In this document: positions 1-8,142 of the stretch, one piece after another
Layout of the letters: each line of letters begins with the position of its first letter
How positions within the stretch are numbered: position 1 is the stretch's first letter
NCBI RefSeq assembly: GCF_022810405.1
Contig: NZ_JALGQE010000001.1
Span: 496,001 to 560,000 of the forward strand
Reading direction: 5' to 3'
DNA: 64,000 nucleotides
Origin: Rhodococcus sp. ARC_M5
GTDB lineage: Bacteria; Actinomycetota; Actinomycetes; Mycobacteriales; Mycobacteriaceae
Notes under the pieces: model-generated
Told to the model about the DNA's origin: nothing
The model's database searches: none
Seen by the model: only the letters and a program-made list of their open reading frames with translations
Program-made: the position numbers and the translations under genes

Positions 1-17
1 CGAGAGTGGAAGTCATG
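1..17 (-). CDS. mftC: possible 5' end of mftC (partial)
   Basis: Only the first codons are inside the window. An ATG read leftward from position 17, preceded by an AGGA run, would give M-T-S-T-L. In known mycofactocin loci the radical SAM enzyme gene mftC follows mftB directly, and this start lies 43 nt beyond the mftB stop. The call rests on gene order and on a plausible start, not on recognisable protein sequence. A TTG start a little further upstream in another frame is also possible. Confidence 0.3.
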
Positions 18-59
18 TGGGTCGGTCCTGTCCAGAAAGGTGTCGAGGGTCAATGGTCC

Positions 60-344
60 TTAGCGGGGCGTGATCATCTTCGAGTCGGCCAACGTCGCGA
101 GTGCCTTCACATACGGAGCCGATCCGGACTCCGTGATCCCTGCGGCCGCGATCGCGGTGCGCATATCGGGATGATCGGGAAGAGACTCGATGATCGCCAC
201 GATCGTGCGGTTCTTCAGGAAGGAGAGCTTGCGAGTTCCGAAGTGGTAGAGCAGCGCCCCGAACGACTCGGGACGCAGCGCCACCTGCGGATGCAATGCC
301 CACGGCACATCCACATCGAGTGCGCCCTGCACTGCAACAGTCAT
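60..344 (-). CDS. mftB: mycofactocin precursor-binding chaperone MftB
   Basis: A 94-residue protein of the PqqD-like RRE fold. In the known pathway MftB binds the MftA peptide and presents it to the radical SAM enzyme MftC. The sequence reads from MTVAVQGALDVDVPWALHPQ, with the family-typical block FGALLYHFGTRKLSFLKNR at residues 28-46. The start is the ATG two bases after the mftA stop, so the pair is almost certainly co-transcribed and translationally linked. Length and gene order (mftA-mftB-mftC) match known loci. The same frame stays open upstream, but that part overlaps mftA and is not coding. Confidence 0.9.
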   Translation of the reverse strand: MTVAVQGALDVDVPWALHPQVALRPESFGALLYHFGTRKLSFLKNRTIVAIIESLPDHPDMRTAIAAAGITESGSAPYVKALATLADSKMITPR

Positions 345-346
345 GA

Positions 347-460
347 TCAGTACACGCCGCACATGCCGTCGATCGACACTTCCTCGACCAACGACTCTTC
401 GACCAGATCGGATTCGACGACGGCGGTATCTACCACAGGGTTCTCGTTGTTCTTCGACAT
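347..460 (-). CDS. mftA: mycofactocin precursor peptide MftA
   Basis: A 37-residue acidic leader peptide ending in IDGMCGVY, the hallmark core of the mycofactocin precursor. In the established pathway MftC decarboxylates and crosslinks the terminal Val-Tyr, MftE releases it, and the product becomes the redox cofactor premycofactocin/mycofactocin. The start is well supported: a GGAGG Shine-Dalgarno sequence lies about seven bases upstream of the ATG. The gene begins a leftward operon with mftB. It diverges from mftR across about 105 bp, so MftR probably acts on this intergenic region. Confidence 0.95.
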   Translation of the reverse strand: MSKNNENPVVDTAVVESDLVEESLVEEVSIDGMCGVY

Positions 461-566
461 CTGAAACCTCCGAAAGATGTTGGGGACCACAATCGTGATC
501 GACAGTGGCTTGGATCACCACCATAATGGCACTGGGTGCAGAAAAACCAGTAGATCGAAGGGAAAT

Positions 567-1172
567 ATGGCCAGGAGTGAGAAACCGTCCACTCGGGTAG
601 GTCGGCGCCCGTCCACGACACGGGGCGAACTGAGCGATCTCGGGATCGAACTGTTCGCCTCCCGAGGTTTCGAGGAGACCAGCATCGACGACATAGCCGA
701 CGCGGCAGGCATCGCTCGGCGGACGTTCTTCCGTTACTTCCCGTCCAAGAATGCGGTTCCTTGGGGTGACTTCGACGCTCAACTCGCAGCGCTGAGGGGA
801 CATCTGAACGGCCTACCCGCGGACATAGAACTCGCCGATGGACTACGTTCGGCCTTGTTGCAGTTCAACACTTTTCCGGAAGAAGAAACCGCGGTTCACC
901 GACAACGGATGTCGTTGATACTGAGCAATCCTGCACTGCAGAGCTATTCGATGGTCATGTACGAGGGTTGGCGAGCCGTCATCGCCGAATACGTTGCCGC
1001 ACGAACCGCTTCCGATCCGACAGACCACTTTCCGCGAACTGTTGGCTGGATGGTCCTCGGTGTGGCAATCTCGGCATACGAGCAGTGGCTGACCGATGAC
1101 CGATCGAGTCTGGTCGAGCTACTCACTGCCGGAATCGCACCGTTGCAGTCCGGCTTGACCCCACCGCCTTAG
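567..1172 (+). CDS. mftR: mycofactocin system TetR-family regulator MftR
   Basis: A 201-residue TetR-type repressor. The N-terminal helix-turn-helix is at roughly residues 20-65, with the family signature ASRGFEETSIDDIADAAGIA followed by RRTFFRYFPSKNAVPWGDFD. The C-terminal ligand domain is at about residues 80-195. The start is the ATG after an AAGGGAAAT run; the open frame upstream of it lacks a ribosome site. MftR is known to control mft genes and to respond to long-chain acyl-CoA in mycobacteria. Divergence from mftAB and a 25-bp gap to mftM support the same role here. Confidence 0.9.
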   Translation: MARSEKPSTRVGRRPSTTRGELSDLGIELFASRGFEETSIDDIADAAGIARRTFFRYFPSKNAVPWGDFDAQLAALRGHLNGLPADIELADGLRSALLQFNTFPEEETAVHRQRMSLILSNPALQSYSMVMYEGWRAVIAEYVAARTASDPTDHFPRTVGWMVLGVAISAYEQWLTDDRSSLVELLTAGIAPLQSGLTPPP

Positions 1173-1197
1173 TGCATGAATACAGAAGGCTTTCGAG

Positions 1198-2025
1198 ATG
1201 ACCGAACTGGATGCGCTCGCACCGAGCCCCCACGACGTGTGGGGTCACGAGAACGTCGTGGTCCGTCGTATACCCGGACTCGAGTTGGACGCAGCCCGAA
1301 CAGGATCGACCGTGCAGGTCGGCCATGGCCTGACGTCGGCCGAGATCGGTGAGCGCCTCGTTCCGATCGTGACCGCACAGGCCCGTCATGTAGGTCTGTC
1401 CCAGCGGGAGTTCGAATCGGTGTTGGTCGGGATCGTCCGCACCACCGTCGCCGATCCGGTCGAGGCCTGGACGACCTACTACCGCAATTCCCTGGACGAA
1501 CTGCTCTCCGGCGCGGCCGAATTCGCTCCCATCCATGCGCGCGCCGAGGCTTTGATCGTCGGGTCGGTGCTCGACATGGGTTCGTGCTTCGGCTTCTTTC
1601 CGCTGCGACTGGCGAAGAAGGGTCACTCGGTGACTGCGACCGACCTCTCCGCCGGCACCATGCGTCTGCTCGCCACCGTTGCCCCGCATCTCGGGATCAC
1701 GCTCGACACTGTCGTGTGTGATGCTTCCGATGTTCCAGTCGCAGACAACAGTGTCGATACCGTGACCGCACTGCATCTCCTCGAGCACGTCGACGCCGAA
1801 ACCGGCACGCGCATAATGAAAGAAGCGCTACGGATCGCGCGCACCCGTGTCGTCGTTGCTGTGCCCTTCGAGACCGAGACCACCGCCTGCCACGGACACA
1901 TTCGCACGTTCGACGATGCTGCGTTGGTCGAGCTCGGTCGATCGTCCGGTACGCAGTTCGAGACGTCGGAGCACCACGGCGGATGGCTCGTGCTCGACAA
2001 GAACTCTGCGCCTCAGTTCGCCTGA
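1198..2025 (+). CDS. mftM: mycofactocin oligosaccharide methyltransferase MftM
   Basis: A 275-residue class I SAM-dependent methyltransferase. Motif I is VLDMGSCFGFFPLRLAKKG near residues 123-141, followed by the acidic ATDLS loop. The long N-terminal section containing QREFESVLVGIVRTTVADPV is typical of the MftM family rather than of generic methyltransferases. MftM is described as methylating the second glucose of the mycofactocin beta-1,4-glucan tail. Here it lies 25 bp after mftR on the same strand and is probably co-transcribed. It ends about 70 bp before the converging response-regulator gene. Confidence 0.85.
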   Translation: MTELDALAPSPHDVWGHENVVVRRIPGLELDAARTGSTVQVGHGLTSAEIGERLVPIVTAQARHVGLSQREFESVLVGIVRTTVADPVEAWTTYYRNSLDELLSGAAEFAPIHARAEALIVGSVLDMGSCFGFFPLRLAKKGHSVTATDLSAGTMRLLATVAPHLGITLDTVVCDASDVPVADNSVDTVTALHLLEHVDAETGTRIMKEALRIARTRVVVAVPFETETTACHGHIRTFDDAALVELGRSSGTQFETSEHHGGWLVLDKNSAPQFA

Positions 2026-2095
2026 TCGGACGGCGGGCGTCCGCCAGGCCGGAAGGAATCAGCCCGGGTGTTCCGCTCGGCGGGCCTCGCAGACG

Positions 2096-2776
2096 TCAAA
2101 TCAACCCTTGCTTACTCGCCGCATATACCGCCTCGGCTCGTCTGGACACCGCGAGCTTGCGCATGATGTTGCTGACGTGGAACTTCACGGTCGTGGCGGA
2201 GATGAACAGCCGCGTTCCGATCATGTTGTTGGACAATCCCGTTGCCAGTAGCCGTAGCACTTCGAGCTCGCGCTCGGTGAGGCGCTCGATGCTGCTCGGT
2301 GTGCCGTTGAGAGAACGTACAACAGCCGAGGCGCTCCGCGAGTCGAAGGCGCTCTCGCCTCGCGAGACCGCGCGGATCGCGCGTACCAACTCGGTGGTGT
2401 CGACGTCCTTGACCACGTACCCGCGCGCTCCCGCATGCACGGCCTCCACCACGAGTCGGTCGTCGAGGAAGGTCGTGAGCACCAGCAGACCGATTCCGTT
2501 GTGCGCCTTCGCCAACTGCGCACACAGCGCAAGCCCCTCGTAGTCCGAGCTGGCCGAGAGCTTGAGGTCCATCAGCACGATGTCGGGCTCCACCCGCGCG
2601 ACGACGGCCAATCCCTCCTCCCGAGTGGACGCCTCCCCCACGATGGTCAGGTCGGACTCGCGTTCGAGTACCGAACGTAGCCCGTCGCGAAGAATTGCGT
2701 GATCGTCGACGAGCACGATGCGCACCGTCGGTGCCACCACCTGCCCTGTCCCCGTGCGAACAGTTGGAACGCTCAC
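2096..2776 (-). CDS. NarL/LuxR-type response regulator (MadR/MnoR-like)
   Basis: A 226-residue response regulator. The receiver domain spans about residues 18-135 with acidic pair D24-D25, phospho-acceptor D70, T101 and K123. The LuxR HTH spans about residues 160-222 (LTERELEVLRLLATGLSNN). Its start overlaps the kinase stop by four bases, so the two are translationally coupled. As I remember it, the matching mycobacterial pair next to mftM and alcohol dehydrogenases is MnoSR, needed for diol and alcohol use. By position it likely activates the two dehydrogenase promoters in this window. Confidence 0.88.
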   Translation of the reverse strand: MSVPTVRTGTGQVVAPTVRIVLVDDHAILRDGLRSVLERESDLTIVGEASTREEGLAVVARVEPDIVLMDLKLSASSDYEGLALCAQLAKAHNGIGLLVLTTFLDDRLVVEAVHAGARGYVVKDVDTTELVRAIRAVSRGESAFDSRSASAVVRSLNGTPSSIERLTERELEVLRLLATGLSNNMIGTRLFISATTVKFHVSNIMRKLAVSRRAEAVYAASKQGLI

Positions 2777-4128
2777 TGTGTTTCGCCCTTCTCGGAATGT
2801 TCCTGGAGTGGAATGCGCACCGCTACACGCACTCCCCCGGTTCGGGCTCGGCGGATCTCCAACGCCCCGCCGTGTTCGCGACTGCGGGCCGCCATGTTCG
2901 CCAATCCACGGTGCCTGCCGTCGACATCGGTGGATTCGGCCATGTGCAGCATCATGCGCAGGTGGGCCGGATCGCCGTCACCGTCGTCGGCGATCGACAG
3001 CTGCACCTGATCGGGCGTATAGGTCAATCGCAGAATTGCCCGCGACGCGTGCGCGTGCACCGCTGTGTTGAACAGCGCTTCGCCGGCGATGCGGAGCAAT
3101 GCGTGCTCGCATTCACTGCTCAACTCGATGGGAGTTCCCTCCACGCGCAACGACACCTGCAGCTCGTCGGGCATGTGGACCACCGAGAGCTGTTCGAGCA
3201 TTTCGGGAAGCGACGTACGGTCGGCGTCCTGCGGGTGATTCAGCGCGTAGATCGCCGACCGCAGTTGTTCCACAGCTCGACGCGTCAGATCTTTCGCCAG
3301 ATCCAGCCTGTCACTGCGCTCCTCGGCCGAGATTTCGCTCCGACACACTTCGATCTGCATCCCCGCGGACAACACGGCCTGGGTCACGCTGTCGTGCAGT
3401 TCACGAGCGATACGATGTCGTTCGTCGTCGAGCACCTGGTGTCGATGCGCGGCACCCAGTTGCCGCTGCGTCAGCAACAGTTCGGCATTGCGGGCGGCAA
3501 GATCGGCTGCTGTTCGATTTGCCTCCGCATACGCACTCTCGGTGCGTTCGAGCAATTGCCGCCGACTCTGGAACAGAGCCGAATTCTGCAGCGCCACCGC
3601 CGTCTGGCTGGCGAGGATGCTCAAGACGGCCGCGTCGGTGGCGTCGAGCACACGCTGATCGCCGGTCCACGCCGCGAACGCGCCCACGACTCTTCCGTCG
3701 AATGCGATCGGTACGAAGGCGTGATGAGCCGAGATCACCGGGGTCTGCCCGTCCCCGCAGGTGGACGCCCGAATCGACTCGAGGCAGTCGATGACGTCGT
3801 CCGGCAGCGGTGGACCTTCGACATTGTCGACCAGGAACGGAGTCGCATCCGGTCCGAGCACCAACCGTCGGGGCCCGGCATCCGGGAAGGCACCGTCGGC
3901 GAGAGCGAACACGACCCAGCGTGCACTCAGATGAGCGCGTGCAGCCTCGGCCACAGCGCACACCAGCGTCTCGGGACCGTCGACCGTCCGCACCAGCGCC
4001 CGCGAAATCAGTTCCAGCGCATAGACAACGCGTTCCAACCGTTCGGCCGCGCCGCGATACTGGGGATAGAACGTGTTCTTGCCCGAGCGCAGTCCAGTCA
4101 GCAGCGACAGATCGGGTCCGGACGTCAC
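2773..4128 (-). CDS. GAF-domain sensor histidine kinase (MadS/MnoS-like)
   Basis: A 451-residue cytoplasmic kinase with no membrane segments. A GAF sensor is at about residues 50-185, a linker coil at 185-230, and the HisKA_3 helix carries the phospho-acceptor H245 in ERHRIARELHDSVTQAV. The HATPase domain follows at about 340-440 (N-box ALFNTAVHAHASRA, G-boxes SIADDGDGD and GLANMAARSREHGG). The start is a GTG whose TGA overlaps the dehydrogenase stop; it also overlaps the regulator gene by four bases. The three-gene overlap means the sensor, the regulator and one target enzyme are made together. The ligand cannot be read from sequence. Confidence 0.88.
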   Translation of the reverse strand: MTSGPDLSLLTGLRSGKNTFYPQYRGAAERLERVVYALELISRALVRTVDGPETLVCAVAEAARAHLSARWVVFALADGAFPDAGPRRLVLGPDATPFLVDNVEGPPLPDDVIDCLESIRASTCGDGQTPVISAHHAFVPIAFDGRVVGAFAAWTGDQRVLDATDAAVLSILASQTAVALQNSALFQSRRQLLERTESAYAEANRTAADLAARNAELLLTQRQLGAAHRHQVLDDERHRIARELHDSVTQAVLSAGMQIEVCRSEISAEERSDRLDLAKDLTRRAVEQLRSAIYALNHPQDADRTSLPEMLEQLSVVHMPDELQVSLRVEGTPIELSSECEHALLRIAGEALFNTAVHAHASRAILRLTYTPDQVQLSIADDGDGDPAHLRMMLHMAESTDVDGRHRGLANMAARSREHGGALEIRRARTGGVRVAVRIPLQEHSEKGETQ

Positions 4129-5348
4129 AGCGCGCTCCGGAACAGTTCGACCATTTCGCGGTGCGTCGCCGAGCGAGGATTGGTGGACATGCAGGCATCG
4201 TGTAAAGCGTTGGTAGCCAACACATCGAGATCGGACTCGCTGACGCCGATCTCGGCCAGGCCCGCAGGAACACCCACTTGCCGAGCGAGTCGGTCGACCC
4301 TGTCGGCAACGGCCATCGCCGCCTCCTCCGGCCCGGCACGCCCCTCGTCGAGCCCGAGACTGGTCGCTATCGCCACGTACGGCAAGGGATCCTCTGCTGC
4401 GTTGAAACGAATGACGTGGGGCAGCAGCACCCCGTTGATCACGCCGTGTGGCAGGTCGAGCAGTCCGCCCACCTGGTGGCTCATCGCGTGCGTTGCACCG
4501 AGTATCGCGTTGGTGAAGGCCAGCCCCGCTTCGAGACTGGCCTGGGCCATCGATCCGCGCGCAACCATGTCGGCGGGTTCGTCGATGGTCCGCGCCAATT
4601 GCGACATCACCATGGTGATGGCCCGCAGGGCATGGTGGTCGGTGAGCTGGTTGTGTCCGAGCGAGACGAATGCCTCGATTCCGTGCGTCAAGGCATCCAA
4701 ACCCGTTGCTGCATTCAGCCATTCAGGCATAGTCGTCAGCAACGTCGGATCGATCACGGTGATGTCGGGGACCAGAGCCCGGCCGAGAATGGTGATCTTC
4801 GTCGAGCGCGCCGTGTCGGTGACGATGCAGAACTGGGAGACGTCGGCACCGGTACCGGAGGTCGTCGGCACCATGACCAGAGGTGGAATCGGACGCGTAG
4901 CCTGGTCGACGCCTTCGTAGTCGAGGATCCTGCCGCCGTTGCCGGCCAGGATCGCAATACCCTTGGCCGCATCCATCACCGATCCCCCGCCGATGGCCAC
5001 CAGCACATCGCAGCCCAGTTCGGTGTAGGCCGCATATCCGGCTTCGATCTCGACGTCCTTGGGGTTGGGCGTCAGTTCGCTCCACACCTGAGGAAACAAG
5101 CCCTGGGCGGTGAGCAGATCGATCAGCTGACCCGCCCAACCGCTGTCGATCAAACCGGCATCGGTGACCACCAGCGGACGCACTCCACCCAATCGAAGCG
5201 TTGCATGCGCCACTTCACCCAACGAATCCTGACCGAACACGATCTCCGGGGCATGGAACTTGAGTACGCGGGGTGCCTCCGAGCGGCTGCGTCGATCGTC
5301 GAGGTCGTGCAGCGCCTTGCCTACGTTCGCAGTAGCTGCCTGGTCCAC
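4125..5348 (-). CDS. iron-containing alcohol dehydrogenase (1,3-propanediol dehydrogenase-like)
   Basis: A 407-residue group III (iron-type) alcohol dehydrogenase. It has the NAD(P)-binding GGGSVMDAAKG motif, the PTTSGTGAD strand, and the metal region with DALTHGIEAF and SHQVGGLLDLPHG. The start is GTG with an AGGG site eight bases upstream. It is the first gene of an operon with the two-component pair. In M. smegmatis the corresponding gene beside MnoS is assigned as propanediol dehydrogenase, recalled rather than searched. Substrate is therefore a short diol or alcohol by inference. A perfect palindrome sits about 118 bp upstream of the start. Confidence 0.85.
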   Translation of the reverse strand: MDQAATANVGKALHDLDDRRSRSEAPRVLKFHAPEIVFGQDSLGEVAHATLRLGGVRPLVVTDAGLIDSGWAGQLIDLLTAQGLFPQVWSELTPNPKDVEIEAGYAAYTELGCDVLVAIGGGSVMDAAKGIAILAGNGGRILDYEGVDQATRPIPPLVMVPTTSGTGADVSQFCIVTDTARSTKITILGRALVPDITVIDPTLLTTMPEWLNAATGLDALTHGIEAFVSLGHNQLTDHHALRAITMVMSQLARTIDEPADMVARGSMAQASLEAGLAFTNAILGATHAMSHQVGGLLDLPHGVINGVLLPHVIRFNAAEDPLPYVAIATSLGLDEGRAGPEEAAMAVADRVDRLARQVGVPAGLAEIGVSESDLDVLATNALHDACMSTNPRSATHREMVELFRSAL

Positions 5349-5456
5349 GGTTCACACCCTCGCTGTCCATCGGCCCGAGACATCCGGGCATGTGATTCAG
5401 GTTACAACCCTACGAGGGCGGTTCGTCGAATCCCACCAGCGCCGGGCCAGGTTCCC

Positions 5457-5484
5457 ACCTACCCGATCGGGTAGGTACCCGATC
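5457..5484. promoter_or_regulatory. palindromic operator upstream of the iron alcohol dehydrogenase
   Basis: ACCTACCCGATCGGGTAGGT at 5457-5476 is a perfect 20-bp palindrome. A third half-site TACCCGAT follows at 5476-5483, one and a half turns on. The central 16 bases recur unchanged upstream of the methanol dehydrogenase gene at 9549-9564. Half-sites of this kind (TACCC) suit a NarL-type dimer, and the coupled response regulator at 2096-2776 is the natural candidate. Binding itself is inference. Confidence 0.7.
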
Positions 5485-5508
5485 CGAACGGTCAGGGTCG
5501 GCCGTTGC

Positions 5509-7026
5509 TCACGACAGCGCATGCCCCAGTTCGGCCGCCTGCGCCGTCAGCTGTTCCCCATCCCTCGCCACCACTACTCGGTCACAGATCTGCTCGTAGT
5601 CCTCCATCGAGCACGCGGCCTGCGCCCAATAGCGGCGGGCCTCGGGAGTGATCCACGCGATGCGGTGCACCTTGGACCGAATCTTCTCCAAAGCGTCCAG
5701 CCCCGACGGGCGTCCGTTGCAGCGGCCGTCGCCGACGATGATCACGGCAGTGCGCTTGTTCAGTACCTCGGCGTGCGAGTCCAGCAGATCGGTGAAGGTC
5801 CTGCCGTAATCGCTGCTGGCTTCGAGGTCCAGTCGAGCATCCGCGAGCACGGCAGCCAGTGCGCCGTCGCCGGTGCTACCGAGCAAGGTGGTCGTCACGT
5901 CCACCGGCGCGTCCACGAAGCCCATGACGGTGCATCGGTGCGCACGTGAATGCATCGCTTGTGCGAGCCTCAGCGTGAACGCGGTGATGGGCCGTACCGA
6001 CAGAGAGACGTCCGCAAGCACCAGGAGTCGGACCTTGTCGGGCACGGGTGTCTTCGTGACCAGACGAAACGGAATTCCGTCGGTTCGCAGACTCGACCGC
6101 ACGGTGCGCCTCATGTCCAACGGCCCTCGCGAGTGCTCGCGTGGCCGCGGTCGCGGAGTACCGCGCATGTGCCGCAGCACTTCGTAACTCGCACGCTCGA
6201 TCTCGGCGTGGCTGTCGATGGGTCGGCCGACACCCTCGACCGGCATCGGTGCCGACATCGTTCCCGTCAACTCGCCCAGAGCCTGTACGAATGCCTCGAC
6301 GGCATCGGTGATCCGATCCAGCATCGCGGTACTCAGCGGACCCGAATCACCGCCGTCGCCGTAGACGCTGCGCGGATCGTACGCATCGAACCACGCCAGG
6401 ATGCTCGACGGATCCTCCCAATTGAGTTGTCCCGCAACCGCTCCGCTGGTGCTCGACGCCAACTCCCCTGCCGCCGTCGATCCGGACCGCTCCAGGTCGA
6501 CGGTGTAGGTGACGCCACGCCGTCCCATGTCGCCGTCGGTGTCGATCGACAGGTCGTGGTCCTCGGAGGACAGGCTGATGTCGTCGTCGTCCTTGTGGGG
6601 GTTGAAGCCCTTGTCTGCCTCGGGCGCGTCGAGCAGATCCCCGATCTCGACAGCTCGTTCGTTGTACTCGGCGTACTTCGCGGCCTCCTGATCCGCTCCC
6701 ACGTCCAGGTCCGTCGGAAGTCCGCCCGCGACCTGTGCACCCAACGGCGATCGATGCTCGTCCACAGCACTGTCGATGGGGGCCTCGAACATCGACTCGA
6801 AGGCGAGATCGAAACCGTGCTGTTCGTGGTCGTACTTGGCACACGTCGCGCGCAGTGCGGCACGCAGAATCGTGAGGTCACGGCCCCCGAGGAGACCGAG
6901 GACGCGTCGTACCTCGATGACCTCGGCCGGCGACGCCGCCACTCCGAAGCGCCTGAGCGTCCGCCCGAAGACCGCTGCCAACACATCGAGCACCACCGAT
7001 GCCGAGAACGGTTGATTCCCGGTCAT
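5509..7026 (-). CDS. VWA-domain protein, MadC-like, partner of MoxR ATPase
   Basis: A 505-residue protein. The N-terminal and middle parts are helical and acidic, with a charged low-complexity stretch at about 130-200. The C-terminal von Willebrand A-type domain starts near residue 325 and carries the metal-site motif ADVSLSVRP (DxSxS). Such CoxE-like proteins act with MoxR ATPases to insert cofactors or metal into enzymes. Its start overlaps the ATPase stop by four bases. Lying between two alcohol dehydrogenase genes, it is probably a maturation or activation factor for one or both. No catalytic activity of its own is indicated. Confidence 0.82.
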   Translation of the reverse strand: MTGNQPFSASVVLDVLAAVFGRTLRRFGVAASPAEVIEVRRVLGLLGGRDLTILRAALRATCAKYDHEQHGFDLAFESMFEAPIDSAVDEHRSPLGAQVAGGLPTDLDVGADQEAAKYAEYNERAVEIGDLLDAPEADKGFNPHKDDDDISLSSEDHDLSIDTDGDMGRRGVTYTVDLERSGSTAAGELASSTSGAVAGQLNWEDPSSILAWFDAYDPRSVYGDGGDSGPLSTAMLDRITDAVEAFVQALGELTGTMSAPMPVEGVGRPIDSHAEIERASYEVLRHMRGTPRPRPREHSRGPLDMRRTVRSSLRTDGIPFRLVTKTPVPDKVRLLVLADVSLSVRPITAFTLRLAQAMHSRAHRCTVMGFVDAPVDVTTTLLGSTGDGALAAVLADARLDLEASSDYGRTFTDLLDSHAEVLNKRTAVIIVGDGRCNGRPSGLDALEKIRSKVHRIAWITPEARRYWAQAACSMEDYEQICDRVVVARDGEQLTAQAAELGHALS

Positions 7027-8060
7027 CGTCGTATTCCGATGCCGCCCTTGTCGCGTCCACCGTGTCCCCGAAAGGCCGTCGCGGTCGTGTTGACGACCGC
7101 TCCGAGTGATGTTGCTGCAGAGGATGTTTCTGCTACCGGCCCGGCCATGGCAATCTTCATGTCCGACGAGTACTTGACCAGCGCGGCAAGCAGATACTTG
7201 CGGGTGTCGGCGGTGTGTCCGAGCACCGACGCGATGCGGGCCGCGTCGATCACCTCCGAGATGGACGGGCTCTTGCGCAGCGGTAGCTCTCGCAATTCCG
7301 TCGCCAATGCCACGATGTCGGCTGCGATGTGTGCGGGCACCTCGGGAGCACGAGCGGTCACGATCTCGCGTTCTCGCGCCGCAGTCGGGTAATCGAGGTG
7401 AAAGTGCAGGCAGCGCCGCTTCAGAGCCGAGGACAGCTCACGAGTGTCGTTGGAGGTCAATATCACCCACGGATCGCTGCGCGCGGTGAACGTGCCGACC
7501 TCGGGGATGGTCACCTGCTTCTCGGCGAGTACCTCGAGGAGCAATGCCTCCATCGACTCCTCGGTGCGATCGACTTCGTCGACCAGGAGCACCACCGGCT
7601 CTTCCGAGAGCACCGATTCCAGCAAGGGGCGCACGGCGAGGAAGGGTTCGGAGTAGAGGCCGAAGTCCTTGGCCGCGAGCATCGCCGACGCGTCGTCGAT
7701 GTCGGTGACGTGCTGGGTGAGCGCACCGATGTGTTCACGCAGCATCTGCACGTGCAGAAGCTGTTTGGCGTAGTCCCACTCGTACAGGGCTCGGTTGTCG
7801 TCGAGACCCTCGTAGCACTGCAGGCGCACGAGCTTGCGACCGCTCGCCGCAGCAAGGGATTTCGCCAGCTCCGTCTTACCCACGCCTGCCGGGCCTTCGA
7901 GCAGAAGCGGGCGATCGAGCGCTGTCGCCAGATGCACCACGGTGGCGAGGTCGTCGTCGGCGATGTAGTCCTGCTCGCCGAGCGCGCGCTGCAGATCGGC
8001 GGCGTCGGTGAATCGAACGGTGCCGGTGTCGTCGCTACGCACTGTCGACAGCGAGGTCAT
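7023..8060 (-). CDS. MoxR-family AAA ATPase, MadB-like
   Basis: A 345-residue MoxR-type AAA+ ATPase. Walker A is GPAGVGKT at residues 56-63, Walker B is VVLLVDEVDR, and sensor 1 is VILTSNDTREL. I chose the ATG at 8060 because it follows GAAGGGAAACAC; an upstream in-frame ATG would run the protein through the strong hairpin at 8089-8136. The gene overlaps the VWA gene by four bases, a standard MoxR-VWA chaperone pair. In this setting it likely remodels the mycofactocin-linked dehydrogenases. It follows methanol dehydrogenase but is separated from it by the hairpin. Confidence 0.87.
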   Translation of the reverse strand: MTSLSTVRSDDTGTVRFTDAADLQRALGEQDYIADDDLATVVHLATALDRPLLLEGPAGVGKTELAKSLAAASGRKLVRLQCYEGLDDNRALYEWDYAKQLLHVQMLREHIGALTQHVTDIDDASAMLAAKDFGLYSEPFLAVRPLLESVLSEEPVVLLVDEVDRTEESMEALLLEVLAEKQVTIPEVGTFTARSDPWVILTSNDTRELSSALKRRCLHFHLDYPTAAREREIVTARAPEVPAHIAADIVALATELRELPLRKSPSISEVIDAARIASVLGHTADTRKYLLAALVKYSSDMKIAMAGPVAETSSAATSLGAVVNTTATAFRGHGGRDKGGIGIRR

Positions 8061-8088
8061 GTGTTTCCCTTCGTGGTGCGGCGGAGCC

Positions 8089-8136
8089 GCAGTGGTGCGG
8101 TTATGTGCCGCCCGGGGCACATAACCGCACCACTGC
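8089..8136. terminator. long perfect hairpin between methanol dehydrogenase and MoxR ATPase genes
   Basis: Arms of 21 bp (8089-8109 and 8116-8136) pair perfectly around a six-base loop. There is no run of T, so it is either a rho-independent-like attenuator or an RNA stabiliser limiting read-through from the abundant dehydrogenase message. Its arm sequence is closely related to the hairpin at 14122-14169. Confidence 0.7.
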
Positions 8137-8142
8137 GCAGCA

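Noticed and set aside
2027..2043. CGGACG-CGTCCG hairpin between mftM and the response regulator
   Set aside because: Only six base pairs with no T-run; too weak to call a terminator in this GC-rich DNA.
2695..4920. Long open frame on the + strand (741 codons) opposite the sensor kinase and alcohol dehydrogenase
   Set aside because: It is the antisense of two clear genes with motifs and overlapping starts; it has no ribosome site or recognisable domain. High-GC DNA commonly leaves such frames open.
8061..8120. Upstream ATG extending the MoxR ATPase by 20 residues
   Set aside because: The extension would be translated through the perfect hairpin; the ATG at 8060 has a better ribosome site.
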